DNA from: Ascaphus truei
Lineage: Eukaryota > Chordata > Amphibia > Anura > Ascaphidae
Direction of reading: 5' to 3'
DNA: 64,000 nt
Assembly: GCA_036426205.1 (NCBI GenBank)
Contig: CM071573.1
Location: 72,762,580-72,826,579 of the forward strand
This document shows, piece after piece, positions 1-10,440 of this stretch. The position numbers were made by a program, and so were the translations under genes. The notes beneath the pieces were generated by a model that made no database searches, was not told the DNA's origin, and saw nothing but the letters and a program-made list of their open reading frames with translations. Each line of letters begins with the position of its first letter. Position 1 is the stretch's first letter.

Positions 1-1263
1 CGCTAGGGTTCCCTGCTTCAGCATAGCCCAGATAGGTAAATGGGGCAAAGGGATGAAAAGTGTCCCTGTAACTGATGGAGTTAAGGGGGATACATTTTTA
101 ATGCCCATGTCGTCCAGAAACTGTATTGGGTTCATGGGTGCTCCAACCATAGATAAGGTTGTGAGGGGACTCTCAGAGTCCGAGTTAAGTCCCAAAGATA
201 GTGTGTGGGGAATAAGGGCAGATAGAAATAAAAGTGCATCTTTTTATTTTATTCCCCATACCCAAAGACTTAAGAAGGTATTAAAGTATATTTGTATTAA
301 TACTGTGATAGTGCAGTAATGTATTGTTGTGCACTGTAAATGAGATGGGACTTTCAGAACCGATGCCCACACAGACTGTCAGGGCTACCCATAGGTGACA
401 GTAAGTCTGGTGGACAGCGGAGTTAAAAGTACCCAAAGGATGCAAGAGGTGTGAAAGCCATTTGGGTAACAGGGAAAGGCTCAAGTACCCAAGTCTGGGG
501 CACAACAGCAGTCGTCCGGGCTGCCATTTGTTCTGCCAGAATTAGGGGAGCCTGACCCAGTGGGCGGCATTGAATAGCCAGGGACGGAGGTGGCAAACTT
601 GCGAATGTCCCTTGGCAGATTCAGATTCCCAGCTAAACCGGCTTTCTGTACTGGCTTCGCTCTGATTGGTAGTTGAGAAAGATCCCACGCGATGATTGGC
701 TGCTGAGTTTCATGAATGAAACTCAGAATACTATAAGGAACGTCTGAGCGAATTAGAAATGAGTTTTCTAGCGGTAGAAGTGGGGACGGGCTTTTCAAAA
801 ATGCTCGTGTGAATAGCAGAGCAACCCACTATGATTTCAAGCCGAAAAGTCTGCCCGCCAGAGACTAAGTCTCGTCTTTTTGTGGCCAAGTTCTCAGAAT
901 TGAACGTAGCGGTTGCGGTTGGGATGTGATGCCGATTTCGGTTCCAGGGAATCAGTGGTAGCTCGCGGTCAAGAAAAAGTCCAAGTTCTCAGAAGAGAAG
1001 GGGGCGGTGGTGTTTGGAACTTCATGCCGATTTGGGAATCAGGAGATTCCGGGCTAAGTCCCGGTCAGGGTAAAACTCTAATTTGGAGTTCCCTGCACCT
1101 AGAACAGTCTAGTTTTTGACCCCCAGTAAGTGTTCGTCTGTATTTTGTGTTTCACTATGTGTATGCGGCTTTATGCGAATAAATTTCAATTTATTTCATT
1201 ATCTTGTTTTGCTCAATGAATGATCCTGGTAAAAAGGTGTAAACTGCCTGGTCTCCCATGACA
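1..1263 (+). mobile_element. LTR of a long-LTR retrotransposon (3' part, cut by window edge)
   Basis: This stretch aligns base for base, with scattered differences, to 25971-27773, so it is a second copy of the same LTR with its 5' part outside the window. It ends in CTCCCATGACA at 1263, the usual CA end. No primer-binding-site-like sequence follows, so it is a solo LTR or the 3' LTR of an element lying to the left. Two inverted CCAAT boxes (ATTGG at 665 and 694) precede a TATA-like CTATAAGG at 731, and an AATAAA lies near 1179; together these suggest plus orientation. There is no coding content: the short ORFs here are chance frames. Confidence 0.75.
661..738 (+). promoter_or_regulatory. putative LTR promoter (two CCAAT boxes and TATA-like box)
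   Basis: ATTGG occurs at 665 and 694, and CTATAAGG at 731. The same order is kept in the other LTR copy (ATTGG at 26654 and 26684, TATAAG at 26720) despite divergence around it. This is the expected arrangement of a U3 promoter; activity is not shown. Confidence 0.5.
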
Positions 1264-1477
1264 ATAGGTTCTAAGTAAGCTATCTTATACCAGAAAAAGG
1301 GGCAGGCATACATCATTTTGCAATCAAAAACAGAAAGACCAGCACAACATACAAAATGACACAACATATAGTGCAATATAATTTTGCAATGTCCACCCAT
1401 ATGACTTCATCAGGCGTCATACTTTTATTGGTTATACATTTTGTAATATATTTTCGCAGATTAAGCAAAAAGAAAAG

Positions 1478-1510
<33 letters not shown>

Positions 1511-1578
1511 ACATCACACCACACCCACACACCACACACAACACACACACACACACACCAAACACACACACACCACCA

Positions 1579-1611
<33 letters not shown>

Positions 1612-2557
1612 ATAATAGCTATGGAAAACAAAAACCTGATTATAGCTATGCATACGCATAATGTAAAAAATATTATTACTCCACACTTGCCTCATTCTCT
1701 GCTGAAAGGCTGTCCGTGCATTTACTACTCATTCAGTAAACATTTTTGGGGTTTCAAAACATATTCCTTAGCCTGGGAGGTCTTTTTCTCTGAACAATTA
1801 TTTGTACTTGTACCTAATTCTATATTTGAAATATTTTTCTATCATGTCTTCTCTTTCCTTCCGGGATATAAATGCTAAAGGTAACCCCCACTGCTTTCCA
1901 GATGTACAATAAATTAAACAATATATTAATAAGGGATTGGGATTTGCTCACATAATTCAGTCTCAGTATCCTATTGACGAAAATGGATTTCATGATGGTG
2001 AGATCGACATATCTCTGCATGTAAGAGCATTGTTGTGGGAACATAGCAGTCACTGCTGAACTGCAGTTTTCTGAAGATATCTTTAAGATCTCCTCAGGCC
2101 AAGCCAATATACCACAAATAACATTGCATGCTGAGAGTGTGTACCATGTATTCAGCTAACAGCAAGGAACCACAGTTATTACAATAAACGTGCAAGTATA
2201 TTTAATGAGGAAGTAGTCACAGACATGTATTATAGATTGTCTCCTGGCCTCGTGAGATAACTTTCCAATGCACACAATCAATGATTTTCAAAGGCAGATG
2301 TCCTGGACCTTAGGTTGGTATATAAAAGAGGACATATTTGACTATTATCTGGATGCTTTGTAGCAGAATCTATTGTAACTGCCAGAAGCAAGATGCATTC
2401 TCTGTGTAGAAAACAGCAGCAGCTAAGATGAAGATTTGGTGCCAGGTAATCGGTACAGTATCATCTCTGTCCCATTTTCATGTTGACTTTATTAAGAGAC
2501 AAGTTTCAGCTCCTACTGTATCTCTGCACCAAAAGCTAGCAGCATCTGGCCCATCTA
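1264..2557. other. AT-rich non-coding DNA
   Basis: Apart from the CA array at 1479-1611, I see no recognisable gene or element. The short open frames, including one spanning 1820-2107 on the minus strand, resemble no family I know. Confidence 0.6.
1479..1611. repeat. (CA)n microsatellite, interrupted
   Basis: About 130 bp of CA dinucleotides interrupted by CCA and CCAA variants. The histidine/threonine- and valine/cysteine-rich frames across it are artefacts of the repeat. Confidence 0.97.
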
Positions 2558-3132
2558 GGACATTTGGTCGCACCCATTTTGCTGCTACATAATCTCCACT
2601 GGGGTTTCACCGCTTCTGTACTCAACTCGCCACGAGATCTCTCTCTGCCGGCTGCTTCGCTGCCAAGGTAAGTCCCTAACCTTACCCTTTACCTTAAAAA
2701 AAATCCCTAATTTAGCCCATAATACTAACGCTACACCCTACCCTGAAAACCTTCACCCCTTATCCTTATCCCCACTAAAAACTTTACTTTTTACCATAAT
2801 CCCCTACACTAAAAACCTTACCCCTTACCCCAATCCCCTAGCCTAAAAACTTTACCCTAATCCAATACCCTAAAAACCTTGCCCCATACCCTAATCCCCT
2901 ACACTAAAAACATTAATTGTTTACCCTAAAATCCCTAACCCCTCACCCTAAAACTCATATCCTTAACCCCCTACCATAACCACTAAATTAACCCTTAAAT
3001 TAACACCTTTTTGAAGTGGGCAGTGGCTGAGTGTCCTGCGGCCGGAGCGGCGATGGTGGAGGATCCCTCTCCAGCCGAACGCCGGGGAGATTTGAGACTT
3101 GGTTGTGGCGAGACGGCCTCGACGAATTGTCC
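2558..3132. mobile_element. non-autonomous DNA-transposon-like element with internal CCCTAA-like array
   Basis: The left end begins GGACATTTGGTCG (2558) and the right end, reverse-complemented from 3132, begins GGACAATTCGTCG. These are imperfect terminal inverted repeats 575 bp apart. The interior is C-rich on this strand and filled from about 2668 to 2990 with degenerate CCCTAA/CCCCTA units. No clear target-site duplication was found, so the superfamily is unassigned. Confidence 0.5.
2668..2990 (+). repeat. degenerate telomere-like (CCCTAA/CCCTAAAAAC) array
   Basis: Repeated words such as CCCTAA, CCCCTAC and CCCTAAAAACCTT recur every 10-35 bp, with a strong C-versus-G bias on the plus strand. 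The units are too diverged to be a recent telomeric insertion, and the array sits inside a terminal-inverted-repeat element. Confidence 0.65.
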
Positions 3133-3781
3133 TTTTCCGGCATCTGATCAACTTTTTTCATCGGTAAAAGACTCAACTACCTATTCTCACAGCAGCACAT
3201 GTGCAGTACTTTGTAATCTGTTACAATAACCTGTGGTCCTCATTAGTACATTGGGTAATTATTTATATTGGTACATTGGGTAATTATTTGTATTGTACAA
3301 TGGGGTGTATTGAAGCATCAGGTCATGCTTTATAATGCGTATTGCAAATGTACAATTATAATAAAGGAACACCAGAAATTGTTTTTCTCTTGAAATAAGC
3401 GAGTGCATACACAAATTACCCATATGACCCATCTTTCATTTCACAACTGTAGAAGATTTATACTTGTTTAGCTCAAGCTGTGCTTCTGTTCTAATCTCTA
3501 ATTTATTACATACATCAATGGCTTTGTCTCTCCTAAAGAATTCATTTTGAAGCTTCTTATGACTATTGAACATCAACATTTATTGGAAAATGTCATAGGT
3601 ACCACTGAGTATTTGAAACTTGGGCTATACTAATATTTGGCTTTACACTGCCAATATATGAATGGGCTTAGGTAGCCTTTGATCCAGTTGGGTACATACA
3701 ATATTCTCCACTGCCTCTTTCAGATTGATTGAAAGAAGTAGTTTGCCAAGTTACAAGCACAGTAACTTCACTTTTCTAGAC
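3133..3781. other. unannotated AT-rich DNA
   Basis: A short direct duplication of GGTACATTGGGTAATTATTT-like sequence lies near 3248-3292. Nothing else is recognisable. Confidence 0.5.
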
Positions 3782-3935
3782 CAGGGGTGCTCTACCCCAG
3801 TCCTCAAGCCTCCCCCCCCCCCCTTCCCCAACAGGTCAGATTTTCAGGATACCCCTGATTCAGCACACCCCTGCTTCAGCACAGGTGGCTCAATCAGCCC
3901 CTTCTTCAGTACAGGTGGCTCAATCAGAGGCTTAG
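3782..3935 (+). mobile_element. hAT-type MITE fragment (CAGGGGTGCTC family)
   Basis: It starts CAGGGGTGCTCTACC and carries the family words CAGTCCTCAAG, AACAGGTCAG and CAGGTGGCTCAATCAG also found at 15699, 25097 and 25417. The right terminal repeat is missing, so this copy is truncated. A C11 run and an internal duplication of the CAGGTGGCTCAATCAG word are present. Confidence 0.7.
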
Positions 3936-4239
3936 GGGCCGATGCTAGTAGCCTTCATAAAAAAATTGCCGGACCCTTTAAGCCACCAGTTTTTTGAGTG
4001 TTGCTATCACGGTATTCAGAAAGCCTCGATTACCTGTGATAGCAAAATTCCCAAAATGTGGGAGTAGCCGGCAATGTGATGATTGCCTCTCTCAAAAGGC
4101 CTCACCAAGCGATTTGTTTTGGATGGCAGAGAGAGTTGCACAGAGAGAGAGTAGCCTCTCCCTGCGTATATCTCGACAGCAATCAAAAGTTTTTAATATA
4201 AGTGGTTAAACTTCTATAGCCTGTTTCTTTGGGCAGAGG

Positions 4240-4800
4240 GGGTGAAAAAAGGAGTTAGTAGTCCCAGGGTGGTTGCTTAGGCCTGCCTGGAAGATTGCAG
4301 GATAAGATAACCACTTCACTACAATAGTGATGGGATCACTATGGTAATGAAGGGGTTAACCAGTTCCACTACCCCCCTGAAGGCTTAAACATCCATCATT
4401 GGGGCTACTACCCCCTTTACTCAATCCCTCTACCCCCAAGTAAAAAAATATACACAACAACCATACTACCCACCTCCTCTACCCCCAACTACCCCTCCAA
4501 ACACATACAGTACAGTATGGATACCACATATGGATAATAGTGCATTTGCTTATAAAAATCAAAAATTAGCCAGCCAGCATTAATAAAGTAAATAAAATGT
4601 TCAACTTACCCCTGCAATGAAGGGCATCCTCGTCAGCATACTCCATGTCCATGTCCTCCGATACAGTAAGAAGACAAGACAAAATACAATCTAATGGCCC
4701 CCTAACCCCTTAATCACCTTAGCAGTTAATAACCACTATAATAATCAAGCTGCTCACCCTGGAGGCCTAACCACCCATCCTGGCCCCACTATACCCACCC
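4240..4800. repeat. palindromic TAATGAAGGGGTTAA repeat family
   Basis: It contains GGTAATGAAGGGGTTAAC followed by CTACCCCC...GGGGCTACTACCCC. The same words occur at 6740-6860 and 48180-48420, so this is a dispersed foldback repeat. The boundaries are approximate. Confidence 0.5.
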
Positions 4801-4933
4801 TGTTACCCATTGATTGGCACAGTGGTATATCATACCCATATAATATGGGCATGAGAAGCCAATATATCACTCAATGGTCAACCTAATAAAAATAATTAAG
4901 GCCAAAAATTGACAATAATCAAAGAAATACATG

Positions 4934-5754
4934 TGTTATGCCGGTGCTGCCCGCAGACCAGACCCATCCCTGTGCTGAAGGGGTTAGCAAGGATACACGC
5001 ACCCACAGCAAAGGGAGTGCATCCGGAGTGTGGAGTAAAGCGTTGCCAGGCCTGAGATAGGTAACGTAGACAATACTTGCCGGTACCGGGTATTGGAGTA
5101 GAATCGTCGAAGCCTTGCCGAGGTCAGGGAGCGGAGAGAGGAGAAGAGTCCGGGTCCAAGCAGTGATCGAGGGGTGCCAGAGAATTCGAAGTCCGAGGAG
5201 TACTGAGGTCAAGAGCCAAAGAGGGTAGTCGTACAAACCGTGTCTGAATCTGTGGAATCACTGAGAGAATAGCACATTAACTCCATGCAGAGAGTGTGTC
5301 GAGCGATGAGTGAGGGAACAGGGATGACTGATAAGGTATGAGAGACCAATCAGGTGTGGGGGGTGGAACAGGAGGACTGCAGGAAGCTCCTCAGGATAGG
5401 TGCAGCTGAAGGTGCACAGGTGAGCCCAATAGAACTCAGGAAGTGTCCGTGCGGTGTAGGGAGGCAGAGCCTTACAGCAAGAGTGGAGGATAAGAGATGG
5501 GTGTAGGCGCGTGCATTGTAAGCAGGGCGCGCACGCGGCCCTTGCCAGAAGGCGCACGCGCGTGCATGGGACGGAGCGACTGCTTCTCCCGCCAAGAAGG
5601 AGGAGGAGCAGCAGAGCGGCCGAGGGAAGCGGGACCGCGGCGACGGCCGAGTTGAAGGCCCGTGGGAGAGGCAGCAGGTAGGGGGAAGTTCCACTGTGTG
5701 CCCTGGGTAGTCCGAGGGTTGCGCAGACGGCGCAAAGGCACCGGTATCCTAACA
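4934..5754. mobile_element. solo LTR, 821 bp
   Basis: The left end is TGTTATGCCGGTGC and the right end, reverse-complemented, is TGTTAGGATACCGGTGC, giving TG...CA termini with matching inverted ends. It is flanked by ACATG (4929-4933) and ACAAG (5755-5759), a 5-bp target-site duplication with one mismatch. The right half (5480-5700) is CpG-rich, so transcription from right to left (minus strand) is likely. The overlapping minus-strand frames of 96-182 aa here reflect GC-rich LTR sequence, not genes. Confidence 0.65.
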
Positions 5755-6739
5755 ACAAGCACCTAAATACCCCAACAACAAAAATACTAAAAAGCCTCAT
5801 CTCCACATCAATTACATTAATCTATCAGTAAAATAGCAAAATAATTACAATGATTTTATTCCAAAACATAAGAATTCAAATAAATAAACATCTATCCAAC
5901 CAATCAATTAAATACATAAAACCAGTAGCCAACAAAACAAATAATTTAAAACCAGTAGCCAACAAAACAAATAATTAATTTAAAACACCAACTAATCCTA
6001 AAAAGTACTAAAAACAAGACAACCAAATTCAAAACAATTTAATCCAAACAATAACAGAAACCGAACAAAATAATCAATAGAAAACAAGCATTAAAAAAAA
6101 TGCTTGGCGTCACTGTATTTATTGTACCCTAAAGGCACAGATTAATATATATCAGTCAAATGTCATCACAACTATAAAAATAATAAATACAATTAAAAAG
6201 CTGAAAAAAAGACATTACATACATTCAATATTTTACTACCTTTAGAGTCTTCACCCCTCCGAATTCCGGCGTATCTGGAAGCTCTTTTAACCGCGAACGT
6301 CTCACACGAAATTCACCACCATCCACCATGAAGACCAGCATCAGGTAAAAAAAATCTTCTTCTATCTTTTTTTTCTATCAACGTCATTTTTATTTATCGT
6401 CATTATTTTTTCTTATCTTAACTTTCTTCTTCATCTGTCATCCACCACAGGTTATTTCTTCTTCGGCATCTTGAGGTTAAAATAGACGATCATGCTTTAT
6501 TTAGGGCCTGCGATGTCACAATTGGTCATATGGTACAGCTCCAATCCAATTGGACATTGTATCATGTGCCCGCCTCTTTTTTGTTTTGTTTAAGATGTGA
6601 TTGTATCTCCAAGAGAGGTATTCACATCTTGAAAACCCCATGGCTATATCACATGGTATTTAATCCAATGGATTGAAGACAATCCCATTGGTTGCTGACC
6701 ATGTGATAGGTTACATTAGTTCAAAAGAATGTGACTCAC
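5755..6739. other. AT-rich DNA with a 31-bp tandem duplication
   Basis: AAAACCAGTAGCCAACAAAA occurs twice in tandem at about 5919-5979. Otherwise there is nothing recognisable. Confidence 0.5.
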
Positions 6740-6870
6740 TTTTAGGGTGTTTTAAAAATATTATTGTGTTAGCAAGGATGGTTGAAGTTAGCATTTGGCC
6801 CATGGTGGTTGTTTATACCTTCGTGGGTAGCGGGGGGGGGTTGACCCTTCATTACTCATGATATACTTGA
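6740..6870. repeat. fragment of the TAATGAAGGGG palindromic repeat
   Basis: The words GGCCCATGGTGGTTGTTTATACC and CCCTTCATTAC match the copy at 48200-48300, which reads GGCACATGGTGGGTGTTTAGGCC. This copy is truncated and has a G10 tract. Confidence 0.45.
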
Positions 6871-8060
6871 GGGTTGTACATAACCTTACTCTCAGGAATA
6901 GTAAAAATTATTAGAGAAAGAGATGTTTGGTATGGTTTGTATATGTATATGGATATCTATATGTATATACAACCATGTATATATGGTGTGTATTATTATG
7001 TTGTAAGGTGAATGTCTGTATTTCTTTTTTGGACTGTGTGCCTTTGGTTCCAGCACAGCATCTAATACAACTGGAATAGGAAAATGGGATATGAACCCCG
7101 AACTAGTGCCAAGTACTACTGGCACAATTAAATCCTTGATTCCTTGAAAAATCATTGATAAAGGGACCAGAAGAGCTGTATATTCCATAAATAACCAAGT
7201 CTCAAATGTTGGGGCGGACATCATACAGGCTGGGGGAGGGGTCTAAAATGAAGGAGTGAACGCTACTGAAGTGCCCACCGTAACCCTCCCTACAATCCCA
7301 CAGCCCACTATACCTTGGTGTCACGCAGAGACTGGAAAGCTGTGCACCATTGTAATCACTCGTGAATTAGGTGCCGACAGAAAGAAACAGCTGTGGGTAG
7401 TCCGTCCGTGGTGTAAGAGTGCTCCAGCCGAGGTAGTAATGCCGAAAAAAATGGTCGGAAGGCTGCACTGCTATTCAAACTACCAAACGCAACTGGATGA
7501 CAAGAAAATTAATAAGAAAAACTGAGATATACATGAACAACGCTACTCTCTGACGCATTTGTTCCTGTGGGAACCTTGTCAAAGAGTATTGTGGCTATGT
7601 GCCCAGCCAATCCTCTAAATAGCACCACCTATGCTCTGATAGAGCACACACCGATGAGATTTGGTCCTACCAACAAACACCTGATGCTTAAAGATATTAC
7701 TACCTCCTAAGAGCTAAGAAATGGGGGGGGGCGGGTGTAATACCCAGAGTCGTACAGAGCACAACAAACATAGATAAAAACAAACACAAACAAGAACTAT
7801 TGTGTCAGACTACAAAACATAGTGATACCAAACTATGCTAAATAATAACAATAACATTGATACATAGTAAAAATATAAACAAAAAACCTTGATATGTAAA
7901 GAAAGCCATAATTGACTATAACCACATGTATACTATCAGAAATAATTATATAAATAACTGTACTAAAAACATAAAAACATATCAAATGAATAAATGTCGG
8001 AATAAAAAATAAGAGTATAGCCGCAATTTTTTTTATATATTTATTATATATATAGATATT
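6871..8060. other. AT-rich DNA without recognised genes
   Basis: Two open frames (6892-7224 minus, 7256-7525 plus) resemble no protein family I know. TA-rich stretches lie at 6940-6990 and 8030-8058. Confidence 0.5.
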
Positions 8061-8302
8061 ATGCAAATACAACTGTATGCTCATCTGCATGTCTTAGGCA
8101 GGTCTGCAACCCAGCCTTTTCTCCATTATCACCCAGCATACAGCCTTCCACTGCAGCAAGGATTCTGGGAAATGACATGCAAATGACGCACACGTGTCAC
8201 TTTTTGCCTCAAAAAACATTTTTAAAACATGGTTCCCTATAGGCTTAACGTTGCTGCATGGTCACAGCTTGGAGCACAGCCAGGGTGTAGGTGCATACCC
8301 AG

Positions 8303-8365
8303 AAAAAACACCCACAGACAGCTGTTTCGACCTTGATGGGTCTCATCAGTGTGGGGTGATTTTTA
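8303..8365 (-). ncRNA. type I hammerhead ribozyme, copy 1
   Basis: Read on the minus strand, the parts come in this order: helix I strand CCCACA; core CTGATGA (8343-8349); helix II GACC/GGTC closing a six-base loop CATCAA; core GAA plus A15.1 (8325-8328); a two-base-pair helix III (A-U, C-G) with loop AGCT; cleavage triplet GTC (8317-8319); and helix I partner TGTGGG. Helix I extends outward with bulges (ATCAC with GTG, then A-run with T-run). All invariant core bases are present. A two-base-pair helix III is typical of Penelope/retrozyme hammerheads, which are thought to work best as dimers. Predicted cleavage is between plus-strand bases 8316 and 8317. Confidence 0.85.
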
Positions 8366-8695
8366 ACTGGGTCCAAGAGGCTATGGGATAGGCTATACAC
8401 TAATACGAGTTAATTATGGTAGTAAAAAAAGTGACAAAAAACCCTCCACAGGAACAGCAAATATGCAAATACAACTGATGCTCATCTGCATGTCTTGACA
8501 GGTCTGCAACCCCCCTTTCCCCATTATCACCCGCATACGCACTTCCACTGCAGCAAGGGATTCTGGGAAATGACATGCAAATGAGCACACAGTGTCACTT
8601 TTTGCCTCAAAAACCATTTTTAACATGGTTTCCCTAAAGGCTTAAGCTGCGTCATGGTCACAGCTTTGAGCACAGCCAGGGTTAAGGTGCATACC

Positions 8696-8758
8696 CAAAA
8701 ACCACCCACAGACAGCTGTTTCGACCTTGATGGGTCTCATCAGTGTGGGGTTGTTTTA
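8696..8758 (-). ncRNA. type I hammerhead ribozyme, copy 2
   Basis: The core and helices II and III are identical to copy 1: CTGATGA at 8737-8743, helix II GACC/GGTC, GAAAC, loop AGCT, and GTC at 8711-8713. Helix I is CCCACA/TGTGGG with an outer extension (AACAACC against GGTGGTTTT). The core stayed intact while the rest of the monomer carries many indels relative to copy 1, which fits selection or recent copying. Predicted cleavage is between 8710 and 8711. Confidence 0.85.
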
Positions 8759-8994
8759 ACTGGGTATGCAAAGAGGCTATGGGATGGCTATACCATAAAT
8801 ACTGAGTTAATTTATGGGAGTGAGTAAAAAAAGTGACAACCCTCCACAGGAAGCAAATATGCAAATACAACTGTAGCTCATCTGCCATGTCTTAGAGGTC
8901 GCAACCCACCTTTCCCATTATCACCCAGCATTTAGCACTTCCACTGCAGCAAGGGATTTGGAAAATAACATGCAAAATGAGCACACATATATAT

Positions 8995-9364
8995 AATAAC
9001 TAAACTAATCAACCAACATCATAAAGGCATACAATAGATACCAAAAAATTATAATAAAATAAAATTATACAACACCATATCTATAATCTAGATAATATAC
9101 CATGATAATAGACTATTGTGTAATATGAATACCCTATACTAGGTGCACAATATAAGTGCATAAATCTAACATATCTACACATGGTATTGGATATATATAG
9201 GAAAATGGTGTTCGTATATAGGAACATGAGTAGACAATCATTAATTGAAAATATTATTTGTTAAAGATATATCATCTAATAATTGAATCATCATATATAA
9301 CAAAACGTGCAATATATATAAAAAACACACACTATAAGAAATGTATGGAAATTATCACATCTTT
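8995..9364. other. AT-rich spacer between the Penelope-like relic and the hammerhead array
   Basis: No coding or repeat signal is recognised. On the minus strand it would be the 3' flank of the Penelope-like ORF. Confidence 0.4.
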
Positions 9365-10440
9365 AAAACCCTTATATGAGGAAATCAATCGTTAGAAAAT
9401 GCTTGAGTCCCATCATGTATAATTTCCAAAAGGGCTAAGAGCTCATATATACATCCATACACTCTCTTTTTTGTTTAAACTGTTTCTCTATCTTCACCTC
9501 ACGGATGAGGTGGAATATGTTCGATCCCAATAAATTAAAAATTTCAATGTCACCTGAGGACAAGATGATGAGAGACATGATGGCGGTTGTCTTCTTTTGA
9601 TAAGGCATATCGTGTTCAATAATATATGACCGTAAGATCTTCTAGTACGTCCATATACTTCATGTCACAACACACTCTAAAAGGAATATCACAAAGCTAG
9701 TATGACATTAATGAAACTATTAACGCGGTTCACTGAACTTGCAAATTTAATAATAGTAGATCTTGAGTATTGGCACATGGATCATCTACCATAGACAAAG
9801 AGGCCACTGAATCCTATTGAAAGTACCTCTAGAAACAAGCAAACTAGGGGATATAATGGGTAGCTAATGTTTTAGCTTTCCTAAAAACAAAATGTAGGGC
9901 CCTCTTGTATAACCGAAGAAAAATCTTTAGTCCAATGACAAAGTGTTCCAATGTTATGTATAATGGCTCTGATTTCGGAGCCTGACGATCAAATGTAGTT
10001 ATAAACTAGGACAATTGGCATCATCCTTCCCATATTAATGGTATTCTATTTCTGTGTTTAGAACGTCTCTGTGACTTATGTATAAGATCCATCCTGTTCA
10101 AAAATTTGCATACAAAAGTGATTCTCGACATCTGAAGCCATCACCTCTTTCAATAAAGCGTCGAGGTATTCCTGGGATTGTAGATCAAACACTTTCCTGT
10201 CTGAACAAACCTTTCAGTCTGATGAATTGTGCCCTGGGGATGCCCTTGATCAGAGACTTGGTAACCGCTCTGAGCACACAAGATTTTCTGAATGTGTTTT
10301 TCTATAAATATCAATTGAATTGATCTGTCATATCGATATACAGAATCATGTCCAAATAATTAACGTGGTACATATTGCTCAAAAGTGAAACGTAATTAAG
10401 ATCATTAGTGTTTAAATTATTAATTAATGAAAATAGTGAA
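9365..10440 (-). pseudogene. Penelope-like element: 3' part of RT/GIY-YIG ORF, decayed
   Basis: Translating the minus strand in shifting frames gives, in order, fragments that match the C-terminal half of Penelope-like retroelement proteins. They are a segment like YLDMILY...IDIYRK near 10390-10290; IPRAQFIRL near 10240-10209 (family: IPxGQFxRLRRNC); an RGDGF-like word for the family's RGY; SEIRAIIHNIGTL near 9990-9950 (the linker before the endonuclease); and FIGIEHIPPHP followed by GEDRET and IYELLAL near 9540-9430, which is the C-terminal part of the GIY-YIG region. Many stops and frameshifts make it non-functional, and the RT catalytic part is missing. In Penelope-like elements this protein reverse-transcribes the element and nicks the target. 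The hammerhead array lies downstream on the same strand. Confidence 0.7.

Larger units (their letters stand above)
8061..8994 (-). mobile_element. tandem retrozyme-like (or Penelope pseudo-LTR) array with hammerhead ribozymes
   Basis: This is a head-to-tail array of two and a third copies of a ~400-bp unit. Monomer starts marked by ATGCAAATACAACTG are at 8061, 8463 and 8869. Each complete monomer carries, on the minus strand, one hammerhead ribozyme; the two predicted cleavage sites (8316/8317 and 8710/8711) are 394 nt apart. Known animal retrozymes are tandem repeats of a few hundred bp with type I hammerheads, and Penelope-like elements carry the same ribozyme in their pseudo-LTRs, so either reading fits. 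The third monomer is cut before its ribozyme at a TA-rich boundary. The unit has no coding capacity. A diverged dispersed copy lies at 50969-51200. Confidence 0.8.

Noticed and set aside
1405..1411. CTGATGA on the minus strand as another hammerhead
   Set aside because: A short GTC/GAC helix follows, but the GAAA core is absent (ATTGC instead) and no cleavage triplet or helix I is found.
1356..1661. CRISPR-like or protein-coding reading of CA repeats
   Set aside because: Simple dinucleotide array without spacers; eukaryotic context.
5258..5806. 182-codon minus-strand frame in GC-rich DNA
   Set aside because: Lies within a solo LTR with its own termini and target-site duplication; no homology recognised and three frames are open together.
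10218..10224. CTGATGA on the plus strand as a hammerhead core
   Set aside because: It lies in the Penelope-like coding relic and is not followed by a helix II or GAAA.
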